The notes under the pieces are model-generated. The model worked only from the letters and a program-made list of their open reading frames with translations. It did no database searches and was not told the DNA's origin. Below are positions 1 through 5,385 of a stretch of DNA of 5,385 nucleotides, piece after piece. Both the position numbers and the translations under genes were made by a program. Numbering within the stretch: the first letter of the stretch is position 1; every line of letters starts with the position of its first letter. This DNA is from Campylobacteraceae bacterium (GTDB taxonomy: Bacteria; Campylobacterota; Campylobacteria; Campylobacterales; Sulfurovaceae): the NCBI GenBank assembly GCA_027002755.1, contig JALWZI010000162.1, positions 1-5,385 on the forward strand, written 5' to 3'.

Positions 1-1708
1 CAAGACAGGAACCCTGACCCAGAATCAGATGACGGTCCAGAAGATCTGGCTCTTCGGAGGGGCGGTGGAGGTCACCGGCAGCGGCTATGATCCGGCAGGT
101 CATTTCGAAGCGAACGGAAAGCGCGTTGATTACAAGGCCCGCAAAGACCTGCAGCTCCTGCTCAAGACCGGCCTGGTCTGCAACCACGCCTCTCTGAGCA
201 AAGAGGAGGAGGGGTGGAAGATCAGCGGCGAGCCTACCGAGGCGGCGTTGATCGTCGCGGCCTACAAGGCGTGGCTGAGTCCGGGGGAACCGAAGGTGAT
301 CAGCGAATTCTCCTTCAACTCCCAGCGGAAACGGATGACGGTGGTGGTAGAGGAGAACGGTCAGAAGGTCGCCTATGTCAAAGGGGCCCCCGAAGTGCTG
401 TTGGAACGGGCTGCATGGTACCTGGAGGGAACCGAGAAAAAACCCCTGGACGATAGGGCACGCAAACGTTTCGAAGAGGCCTACGTTTCGCTGGCCAAAG
501 CGGGGCTGCGAACCCTGGCCCTGGCCGAACGGATCCTTCCGGAAGAGACGAAACTCGATCCGGATGAGGTGGAGAGAGACCTGACCCTTCTGGGGATCGT
601 GGGGATCATCGATCCGCCGCGCCCCGAGGTCCCCGAGGCGATCGCCACGGCACATCGGGCCGGCATCCGGGTGATCATGATCACCGGCGACGCCCCCTTG
701 ACCGCCCTGGCCATCGCCCGGCAGGTGGGGTTGGATGCTCCCCGGGCGGTGACCGGCAACGAACTGGCGGGGATGGACGACGAGGCGCTGCGGACCGCCC
801 TCAAGGAGGGGGTGATCTTCGCCCGGACCACCCCGCGGGACAAGCTGCGGATCGTCACGGCCTTGCAGGACGAGGGGCTGGTCACCGCCATGACCGGTGA
901 CGGGGTCAACGACGCGCCGGCGTTGAAGCGGGCCGATATCGGGATCGCCATGGGGCAACGGGGCACCGATGTGGCCAAAGGGGCCGCCGACATGATCCTC
1001 CTGGACGACAACTTCGCCTCCATCGTCGCCGCGGTACGGGAGGGTCGGCGCCAGTACGACAACATCAAAAAATTCGTCACCTATCTCCTCTCCTCCAACA
1101 CCGGGGAGGTGATCGCCATCTTCGTCAACATCCTTCTGGGCGGACCGCTGATCCTGCTGCCGGTGCAGATCCTGTGGATGAATCTGGTCACCGACGGGAT
1201 GACGGCGGTGGCCCTGGGGCTCGAGCCGGCGGAGAAGGGGATCATGGAGCGCCCGCCTCGATCGGTCAACGCCCCCTTCCTCCAGCTGCGGGGGATCCTC
1301 ATGATCCTCCTTCTAGGAGGATACATCGGGGGTGGAACTCTCTGGCTCTTCCACCACTATCTCGCGTCGGGTCTCCCCCAGGCCCAGGCGGTGGCCCTGG
1401 CCCAGACGGTGGCGTTCACCGGCATCATCATCCTGGAGAAGATGAACGTCTTCAACTACCGGAGCCTCCGGGCCCCCATGCCGGTGATCGGCTTCTTCTC
1501 CAACCCCTGGGTTTTGGGGGCCTGGACGGTAACGGTGGGGCTGCAGGTGGCGGCAGTCTATGTGCCGTTCCTGCAAAAGGCGCTCCATACCGTTCCTCTG
1601 CGGCTCGAGGATTGGGGGATGATCTTCGCCGTGGCCGTGCCGCTCTTTGTAGTGGTAGAATTGTACAAATGGTTCGAATGGTGGGTGATGAAAAAGCGAG
1701 GAGCGTAA
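1..1708 (+). CDS. P2A-type cation-transporting P-type ATPase (SERCA-like), 5'-truncated by window edge
   Basis: An inner-membrane pump that couples ATP hydrolysis, through an aspartyl-phosphate, to export of a cation, most likely Ca2+. The reading frame is open from base 2 and begins KTGTLT, so base 1 is the last base of the phosphorylated Asp codon. The ATG at 29 is therefore internal, and the N-terminal region with M1-M4 lies outside the window. Visible in order: nucleotide-binding domain with FNSQRK (from 314) and KGAPE (from 380), the DPPR hinge near 612, TGD (683-691), and TGDGVNDAPALK of the P domain (from 893). About six C-terminal membrane segments follow. M5 carries SSNTGE (1091-1108) and M6 carries NLVTD (1181-1195). 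These match the SERCA site I ligands Asn768, Glu771, Asn796, Thr799 and Asp800. The M4 ligand (Glu309 in SERCA) cannot be seen, so ion number and identity stay open; Mn2+ or Na+ is possible. Length after the Asp (568 residues) is normal for bacterial P2A pumps. Family certain, substrate inferred. Confidence 0.95.
   Translation, partial: KTGTLTQNQMTVQKIWLFGGAVEVTGSGYDPAGHFEANGKRVDYKARKDLQLLLKTGLVCNHASLSKEEEGWKISGEPTEAALIVAAYKAWLSPGEPKVISEFSFNSQRKRMTVVVEENGQKVAYVKGAPEVLLERAAWYLEGTEKKPLDDRARKRFEEAYVSLAKAGLRTLALAERILPEETKLDPDEVERDLTLLGIVGIIDPPRPEVPEAIATAHRAGIRVIMITGDAPLTALAIARQVGLDAPRAVTGNELAGMDDEALRTALKEGVIFARTTPRDKLRIVTALQDEGLVTAMTGDGVNDAPALKRADIGIAMGQRGTDVAKGAADMILLDDNFASIVAAVREGRRQYDNIKKFVTYLLSSNTGEVIAIFVNILLGGPLILLPVQILWMNLVTDGMTAVALGLEPAEKGIMERPPRSVNAPFLQLRGILMILLLGGYIGGGTLWLFHHYLASGLPQAQAVALAQTVAFTGIIILEKMNVFNYRSLRAPMPVIGFFSNPWVLGAWTVTVGLQVAAVYVPFLQKALHTVPLRLEDWGMIFAVAVPLFVVVELYKWFEWWVMKKRGA
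1698..1703 (+). promoter_or_regulatory. Shine-Dalgarno for the MgtC/DUF4010 gene
   Basis: GAGGAG lies 6 nt before the ATG at 1710 and inside the last codons of the ATPase gene. With the TAA-G-ATG junction (1 nt between stop and start) it supports translational coupling of the two genes. Confidence 0.75.
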
Positions 1709-1709
1709 G

Positions 1710-2975
1710 ATGGACTACAGTCTGATCCAGTCACTGGCGATCGTCATCATGCTCGGTTTTGCCATCGGAATGCAGCGGACCTTGACCTATATGCGTTCCG
1801 GTGAGCATACCTTCGGAGGCAGTCGAACCTTCGCTCTCATTGCGCTCAGCGGTTTTCTGGCCGCGTGGCTCGACAAGCTCTATACGGGGACGGTCCTCGT
1901 CGTCGCCGCGGTGATGGGGCTTCTGCTTCTGGCCGCCTACACTCTCAAGGTCACCAGGGCACAGCGCTGGGGAATGACGACCCAGATCGCAGCACTGGTA
2001 ACCTACCTGCTGGGGGTCCTGGCCTATCGGGGGGAGATCCTCTGGGCCGTCTTTATCGGGGTGCTGGTGATCATCCTGCTGGAGATCAAGCCCAGGCTCC
2101 AGGCCCTGGAGCGCCATATCGGGCCCACCGATGTCAATGCGGTGATCCTGCTGCTGGCCATGAGCTTCGTGATCCTCCCGATCCTCCCGGACAAAATGAT
2201 CGGCCCCTGGCATCTGTTTAATCCCTACAAAACCTGGATGATGGCGGTGATCATCGCCGCCATCTCCTTTGTAGGCTATGTGGCTATCAAAGTCCTGGGA
2301 CAAAAACACGGGGTTTTCCTCACCGGGGCTGCGGGAGGCCTGATCTCCTCCACCGCGGTCTCCATCTCCCTCTCCCAGATGTTCCAGAAGCAGTACGAGC
2401 TGATCAATAACTATGCGGGGGGGATCGCCATCGCCTGTACCTTCATGTACCTGCGGGTGCTTTTCGAAGCCTTCGTCATCCACCCGGAGCTGGCCTGGCG
2501 ACTCACCCCCGCCTATCTGGGGGCGGCGGGCAGCGGACTGATCTACAGCTGGTGGTTCTACCGCCACTCCAAAGCGGCCGAGATCAACCTGGAAAACAGC
2601 GCCATCACCAAAAACCCTCTCCAGCTGAGCGAGGCGATCAAATTCGGCATCCTCTTCGGGATCATCTACGGTGCCATCGCTTTGGTACAGACCCGCTACG
2701 GAAACCTGGGGGTCTATCTGGTGGCGCTCTTTTCGGGCCTCACCGACGTGGATGCCATCACCCTTTCGCTCAGCGAAATGGCCAAAGACGGCAAACTGGT
2801 GGAGACAGCGGCCATGAACGGGATTGTCATCGCCTCGGTGACCAACTCCATCGTCAAGCTGGGGATCGTCTATTGGCTGGGGGGTGTAAAGCTGGGCTGG
2901 AGGCTGACCCTCTTTTTCCTGGTGACCCTGGGGATGATGGGGGCGGGGCTGGTTTTGATGGAGAATTTTGGATGA
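1710..2975 (+). CDS. MgtC/SapB family membrane protein with C-terminal DUF4010 domain
   Basis: A polytopic inner-membrane protein of 421 residues with roughly 12 hydrophobic segments. The N-terminal part (about residues 8-140) resembles MgtC/SapB: IGMQR at 19-23, GGSRTFALIALSG at 36-48, TQIAALVTYLLG at 91-102. The C-terminal part (about 175-415) is DUF4010: LTGAAGGLISSTAVSISLSQ at 204-223 and SGLTDVDAITLSLSEMA at 342-358. Biochemical function is unknown for this architecture. Short MgtC proteins in pathogens act in growth at low Mg2+ and can restrain the F1Fo ATP synthase, but that cannot simply be transferred here. The gene starts 1 nt after the ATPase stop with a good ribosome site, so the two are probably one transcript, recalling the Salmonella mgtCB pairing with a different ATPase subtype. 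The usual Glu of the IGLER-type motif is Gln22 (family consensus from memory). The last codons (MENFG) and the stop lie inside a heptad repeat run. Confidence 0.9.
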   Translation: MDYSLIQSLAIVIMLGFAIGMQRTLTYMRSGEHTFGGSRTFALIALSGFLAAWLDKLYTGTVLVVAAVMGLLLLAAYTLKVTRAQRWGMTTQIAALVTYLLGVLAYRGEILWAVFIGVLVIILLEIKPRLQALERHIGPTDVNAVILLLAMSFVILPILPDKMIGPWHLFNPYKTWMMAVIIAAISFVGYVAIKVLGQKHGVFLTGAAGGLISSTAVSISLSQMFQKQYELINNYAGGIAIACTFMYLRVLFEAFVIHPELAWRLTPAYLGAAGSGLIYSWWFYRHSKAAEINLENSAITKNPLQLSEAIKFGILFGIIYGAIALVQTRYGNLGVYLVALFSGLTDVDAITLSLSEMAKDGKLVETAAMNGIVIASVTNSIVKLGIVYWLGGVKLGWRLTLFFLVTLGMMGAGLVLMENFG

Positions 2976-3002
2976 TGGATTTTGAATGTTGGATTTTGAA
3001 TG
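2961..3002 (+). repeat. Degenerate tandem heptad repeat (6 units), overlapping a stop codon
   Basis: Read in steps of seven from 2961: GAGAATT, TTGGATG, ATGGATT, TTGAATG, TTGGATT, TTGAATG. Within it is a perfect 14-bp tandem duplication (2976-2989 and 2990-3003). The run begins in the final codons of the DUF4010 gene and includes its TGA. It is AT-rich against a GC-rich background. A related run follows the next gene at 3853. Function unknown; heptameric tandem repeats of this style occur between genes in various bacteria. Confidence 0.8.
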
Positions 3003-3005
3003 TAG

Positions 3006-3033
3006 GTATGCATCGCTTTGCGATGCTTTATAC
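3006..3033 (+). terminator. Hairpin (7-bp stem, 3-nt loop), possible weak terminator after the DUF4010 gene
   Basis: GCATCGC (3010-3016), loop TTT, GCGATGC (3020-3026) form a perfect 7-bp stem. Outer GTAT (3006-3009) can pair with ATAC (3030-3033) across a TTT bulge (3027-3029). Only a short T-rich stretch (TTTAT) follows, so termination is possible but weak. The stem may instead belong to the repeat element, because a hairpin of the same geometry follows the heptads after the hydrolase gene. Confidence 0.5.
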
Positions 3034-3052
3034 TGGATGAGATGATTGGATA

Positions 3053-3135
3053 TCGTCATCCTGAACTTGTTTCAGGATCCAGGGCATTGTTGGCAGTTTG
3101 AGGGTGTGGATTCCGGATCGAGTCCGGAATGACGA
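3053..3135. repeat. REP/BIME-like pair of inverted palindromic units
   Basis: Two hairpins sit in mirror orientation. Left: ATCCTGAA (3058-3065), loop CTTGT, TTCAGGAT (3071-3078). Right: ATTCCGGA (3110-3117), loop TCGAG, TCCGGAAT (3123-3130). Each has an 8-bp stem and a 5-nt loop. The outer ends TCGTC (3053-3057) and GACGA (3131-3135) are exact inverted repeats, so the whole forms an 83-bp element. Minus-strand translation across the right unit gives RHSGLDPES, a string often seen in spurious database proteins derived from such repeats. This points to a dispersed, multi-copy palindrome family of the REP or small-MITE kind. No transposase is present, so any movement would depend on one encoded elsewhere. 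Confidence 0.8.
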
Positions 3136-3183
3136 AAGATGTGGAATGTGAGAACGCCATCCCACGGTTTACCTGGAGAAAAA

Positions 3184-3189
3184 AGGAGG
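3184..3189 (+). promoter_or_regulatory. Shine-Dalgarno fixing the hydrolase start at 3195
   Basis: A perfect AGGAGG 5 nt upstream of ATG 3195. It decides against the in-frame ATG at 3129, which lies inside the REP-like palindrome, has no ribosome site and would add 22 residues unlike the family. Confidence 0.85.
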
Positions 3190-3194
3190 AAACA

Positions 3195-3854
3195 ATGGAT
3201 CTGGAAGCGTTTATGCAGGGACAGGATGAGATACTGATTCGTTATGATGGAGTCGTTCTGCCGGGGCGTCTGGCGGTTCCGGAGGGGGCCAAAGGGATCG
3301 TTCTTTTCGCCCACGGCAGCGGCAGCAGCCGTCTGAGCCGGCGCAACAACTATGTCGCTTCGGTACTGCACGAGGCAGGGATCGCGACGCTGCTTTTCGA
3401 TCTGCTGATGGAGCCCGAGGCGCAGGATCGGCGCAATGTCTTCGACATCGACCTGTTGGCCTCCCGACTGCTGCTGGCGACCCGATGGGTGAGCCTCCAG
3501 CCCGCACTGAAATCTCTGGCGATGGGCTACTTCGGTGCCAGCACCGGTTCGGCGGCGGCGCTCAAAGCTTCGGTGGCTTCGCCGGTCCCCATCCGGGCCA
3601 TCGTCTCCCGGGGCGGTCGACCCGACATGGCGGCGGAGGTCCTGGACCGGGTGACGGCCCCGACCCTGATCATCGTTGGGGGCAACGACTACGGGGTCAT
3701 CGAGCTCAACGAAGCGGCCTACCGGGCCCTGCGCTGCGAAAAGGCCTTCGAGATCGTCCCCGGGGCGACCCATCTTTTTGAAGAGCCGGGGACGCTGGAG
3801 AGGGTGGCGGAACTGGCGCGGGATTGGTTTGTGAAATACCTGGGGGAGGATTGA
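3195..3854 (+). CDS. Alpha/beta hydrolase, dienelactone hydrolase-like
   Basis: A probable cytoplasmic serine hydrolase of 219 residues, with no signal peptide. An early strand leads to HGSGSS (40-45), the likely oxyanion-hole loop. The nucleophile elbow GASTG (114-118) supplies Ser116, VGGND (161-165) supplies the acid Asp165, and GATHLFEEPG (190-199) supplies His193. The full Ser-Asp-His triad is thus present. SRGGRPD (138-144) is typical of a group of small hydrolases annotated as dienelactone hydrolase family and often linked or fused to phosphoribosyltransferase domains; no such domain is here. The natural substrate is not known for this group, and the dienelactone name reflects fold rather than proven chemistry. 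The gene stands alone between a REP-like spacer upstream and a hairpin with T-run downstream, convergent with the sirtuin gene. Its TGA is the first part of a heptad repeat run. No convincing -35/-10 promoter is visible upstream. Confidence 0.9.
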   Translation: MDLEAFMQGQDEILIRYDGVVLPGRLAVPEGAKGIVLFAHGSGSSRLSRRNNYVASVLHEAGIATLLFDLLMEPEAQDRRNVFDIDLLASRLLLATRWVSLQPALKSLAMGYFGASTGSAAALKASVASPVPIRAIVSRGGRPDMAAEVLDRVTAPTLIIVGGNDYGVIELNEAAYRALRCEKAFEIVPGATHLFEEPGTLERVAELARDWFVKYLGED

Positions 3855-3887
3855 GAATTGAGAATGGAGAATGGAGAATTTTGGATT
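3853..3887 (+). repeat. Degenerate tandem heptad repeat (5 units), overlapping a stop codon
   Basis: Read in sevens: GAGAATT (3853), GAGAATG (3860), GAGAATG (3867), GAGAATT (3874), TTGGATT (3881). It starts on the second base of the hydrolase stop codon TGA. The GAGAATT and TTGGATT units also occur in the heptad run at 2961, so the two arrays are related. A hairpin follows immediately. Confidence 0.8.
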
Positions 3888-3912
3888 GCGTTGCGGTGCA
3901 ACGCTCCTTTTT
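3888..3912 (+). terminator. Hairpin plus T-run, likely terminator of the hydrolase gene
   Basis: GCGTTGC (3888-3894), loop GGT, GCAACGC (3898-3904) form a perfect 7-bp stem, followed by TCC and five T (3908-3912). This fits a Rho-independent terminator for the + strand gene. It ends exactly at the stop codon of the convergent sirtuin gene. On the minus strand the stem is followed by AATCC rather than T's, so it is a poor terminator in that direction. Confidence 0.65.
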
Positions 3913-4653
3913 CTACAACTCGATCCCCAACCGTTTCGCCAGTTCTGTCGCCGCTTCGGTCGCTTTGGCCTGCAAAAAGAGGTCGGTGCGGTGTTCGGTA
4001 TAGGCGGAGGGTTCGACATTGATCTCGATGACCCTGGCCTGCTTGGCTTCGTAGGGGATCATCGACGCGGGCATCACTTCGCCGGTGGTGCCGATGACCA
4101 GGAGCAGATCGGCCTCTTCGGCCAGGGCCATGGCGTTCCGGTAGGCCTGGGGCGGGATCGCCTCGCCGAAGAAGATGAAATCGGGCTTGAGCAGGCCGCC
4201 GCACTCTTTGCAATAGGGTGGCAGTTGACTGAGATCGTGCTCCGTGAAGGGCGTTCGCTCTCCACATCCGGTGCAGAGCAGGGTCTGGGCGGTGCCGTGG
4301 AACTCCACCACGTTGCGGCTGCCGGCCTCTTGGTGAAGGTTGTCGATGTTTTGGGTGATGACGCCTTGGAGTTTTCCCTGTCTCTCCAGCTCGGCCAGGA
4401 GTTTGTGGGCGGCGTTGGGGCGGGCTTTGGCTCCCATGAAGTCGTAAAAGATCTCCCGGATTACTTCCCACGACTCTCGGGGATGTTCATAAAAGTAGCC
4501 GAGATCAAGCACTTGGGGGTCGTAGCGGCTCCAGAGGCCTTCAGGGCCTCGGAACGTGGGGATCCCGCTCTCCACGGAGATCCCGGCTCCGGTAAAGGCG
4601 GCGGCCTTTCGGCTCTCGGCGATCCAGAGGGTGGCGGTGTCGTAATCGTTCAT
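3913..4653 (-). CDS. Sirtuin (Sir2/CobB family) NAD-dependent protein deacylase
   Basis: A cytoplasmic enzyme that removes acyl groups, probably acetyl, from protein lysines while consuming NAD+ and releasing nicotinamide and O-acyl-ADP-ribose. The 246 residues show the whole family signature: TGAGIS (21-26), GIPTFRG (30-36), TQNID (100-104), catalytic His119 in FHG, a zinc ribbon from Cys127/Cys130 and Cys148/Cys151, then VIGTT (186-190) and IN (211-212) of the NAD site. The length is typical. I chose ATG 4653 because GGGAG lies 6 nt upstream. An alternative TTG at 4680 would add nine residues but has no ribosome site and lies inside murJ. The Tyr-x-x-Arg pair that marks class III desuccinylases such as CobB and SIRT5 seems absent: the aligned stretch WEVIREIFYDF (62-72) has Ile at both sites. 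It starts 1 nt after murJ and is probably co-transcribed and coupled with it. Family certain, acyl preference inferred. Confidence 0.95.
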   Translation of the reverse strand: MNDYDTATLWIAESRKAAAFTGAGISVESGIPTFRGPEGLWSRYDPQVLDLGYFYEHPRESWEVIREIFYDFMGAKARPNAAHKLLAELERQGKLQGVITQNIDNLHQEAGSRNVVEFHGTAQTLLCTGCGERTPFTEHDLSQLPPYCKECGGLLKPDFIFFGEAIPPQAYRNAMALAEEADLLLVIGTTGEVMPASMIPYEAKQARVIEINVEPSAYTEHRTDLFLQAKATEAATELAKRLGIEL

Positions 4654-4654
4654 C

Positions 4655-5385
4655 TCAGACTCCCAGATAATGGATGGCAAGGAGGTGGACCTCCCACATC
4701 AGAGCGGCGGCGACCAAGAGGCTCAGAAGCAGAAGCAGCACGCGTTTCCTGTCCCAAAACTCCCGCAGCTTTTCCCAGCCGAAAGCCCGCACCAGCAGAC
4801 CGAAGCTCACAAAGCCCGAGAAGGTACTGGCGAGAGCCAGCCCCGTGGCTCCCAGGGGCTGAAAGAGGGCGAAGGCGGCGGCCGCGTAACCGGCCAGGGA
4901 CCAGGTGGCGATCCTGGCCGCCGCCATCTGCTCATGACGGGAATAGAGCCAGAGGCTGAAGAGCTTTCCCAGACCAAAGGGCAGCAGCCCCAGCAGATAC
5001 ATCTGTAGCACCGAGGCGGTGGCCAGGGTGTCGGCGCGGCTGAAGGCTCCCCGCTCGAAAAGGAGCCAGATGATCTCGGTGCTGAAAATCATCCCTCCCA
5101 GGGTCGCCAGAGAGAGTAGAAAGAGCAGGATCCAAAATCCCCGTTTCATCTCTCGCAGGGCGCCGGTTTCGTCCTTGTGGCGGATCCGCTTGGCGACCGA
5201 GGGGAAGAGGGCGGTGCTCAGGGCGATGGCGAAGAGGGCCAGAGGGAGCTGAAAGATCCGGTTGGCGTAGTAGAGGTAGCTGATGGAGCCGCTGACGAGA
5301 AAGGAGGCGAGCCAGGTATCGAGAAAGGCCATCACCTGGGCCGTGGAGTTGCCCCAGATGGCGGGGAAGAAGTTTCTGTAGAAGC
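4655..5385 (-). CDS. murJ: Lipid II flippase MurJ (MviN family), C-terminal half, 5'-truncated by window edge
   Basis: An inner-membrane flippase of the MOP superfamily that moves lipid II to the periplasmic face for peptidoglycan synthesis. The frame runs open to the right edge, reading FYRNFFPAIWGNS before the internal GTG/ATG codons near 5335, so those are not the true start. 242 residues are visible of the roughly 450-520 usual for the family. The diagnostic region is SGSISYLYYANRIFQLP followed by FAIALSTALFPSVAKRI. The Arg of YYANR (codon 5258-5260) aligns with the essential cavity Arg270 of E. coli MurJ. The neighbouring acidic residues of the E. coli motif are Asn and Gln here. About six to seven further membrane segments follow, and the protein ends in LGV with TGA at 4657-4655. 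The sirtuin gene begins 1 nt later. The motif wording resembles Campylobacterota MurJ, which is the main taxonomic hint. The promoter lies outside the window. Confidence 0.93.
   Translation of the reverse strand, partial: FYRNFFPAIWGNSTAQVMAFLDTWLASFLVSGSISYLYYANRIFQLPLALFAIALSTALFPSVAKRIRHKDETGALREMKRGFWILLFLLSLATLGGMIFSTEIIWLLFERGAFSRADTLATASVLQMYLLGLLPFGLGKLFSLWLYSRHEQMAAARIATWSLAGYAAAAFALFQPLGATGLALASTFSGFVSFGLLVRAFGWEKLREFWDRKRVLLLLLSLLVAAALMWEVHLLAIHYLGV
4660..4664 (-). promoter_or_regulatory. Shine-Dalgarno for the sirtuin gene
   Basis: On the minus strand GGGAG lies 6 nt before ATG 4653 and inside the final codons of murJ. It decides the sirtuin start and, with the TGA-G-ATG junction, supports translational coupling to murJ. 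Confidence 0.7.

Noticed and set aside
29..31. ATG at 29 as the start of the ATPase gene
   Set aside because: The frame stays open to base 2 and encodes KTGTLTQNQ, the invariant phosphorylation motif, so this Met is internal and the gene enters from the left.
2240..2264. Near-palindrome (GATGGCGGTGATC and its approximate complement)
   Set aside because: It lies inside a membrane segment of the DUF4010 protein, has mismatches, and is explained by repeated Ala and Ile codons.
3029..3034. TATACT as a -10 box for the hydrolase gene
   Set aside because: No acceptable -35 hexamer at 16-18 bp spacing, and the bases are part of the hairpin arm; it would also leave a 160-nt leader through the REP pair.
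1731..3059. Long minus-strand open frame (442 codons) opposite the DUF4010 gene
   Set aside because: The translation is low-complexity, rich in Asp, Gly, His and Gln, as expected opposite a hydrophobic GC-rich membrane gene; the + strand has clear family motifs.
3129..3194. N-terminal extension of the hydrolase from ATG 3129
   Set aside because: The codon lies within the REP-like palindrome, has no ribosome site, and a perfect AGGAGG precedes ATG 3195.
3072..4019. Long minus-strand open frame through the hydrolase gene
   Set aside because: It is antisense to a gene with a complete catalytic triad, runs through both repeat regions, and encodes no recognisable domain.
3871..4959. Plus-strand open frame across the sirtuin and murJ genes
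   Set aside because: Antisense shadow of two well-supported genes; no domain recognised.

Overview
This GC-rich, gene-dense window looks like the chromosome of a free-living bacterium. The best guess is a high-GC member of the Campylobacterota (Sulfurovum/Nitratifractor-like). That rests mainly on the wording of the MurJ fragment (YYANR followed by FQLP, then FAIALSTALFP) and on the style of the intergenic repeats, and is moderate to low in confidence without a search.

Left part (1-2975, + strand): the C-terminal two thirds of a P2A-type (SERCA-like) cation-pumping P-type ATPase. The window opens inside its DKTGTLT phosphorylation motif. One base after its stop codon comes a complete polytopic membrane protein of the MgtC/SapB plus DUF4010 type. 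The pair looks translationally coupled and suggests joint work in divalent-cation or membrane-energy homeostasis.

Middle (2976-3912): a 219-bp repeat-rich spacer holds degenerate 7-bp tandem repeats, a 7-bp-stem hairpin and an 83-bp pair of REP-like palindromes. It is followed by a single alpha/beta hydrolase gene of the dienelactone-hydrolase type (3195-3854, +). After that gene comes a second run of heptad repeats and a second 7-bp-stem, 3-nt-loop hairpin, here with a T-run like a terminator. The heptad-then-hairpin order is shared by both spacers and is the most unusual structure in the window.

Right part (3913-5385, - strand): the C-terminal half of the lipid II flippase MurJ, entering from the right edge, then a complete sirtuin-type NAD-dependent protein deacylase starting one base after the murJ stop. 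These genes converge on the hydrolase gene.

All five genes fall in known families. I see no CRISPR array, tRNA, rRNA, transposase or phage gene and no clear new multi-gene system. The points worth a second look are the composite intergenic repeats and two unusual couplings (ATPase with MgtC/DUF4010, and murJ with sirtuin).
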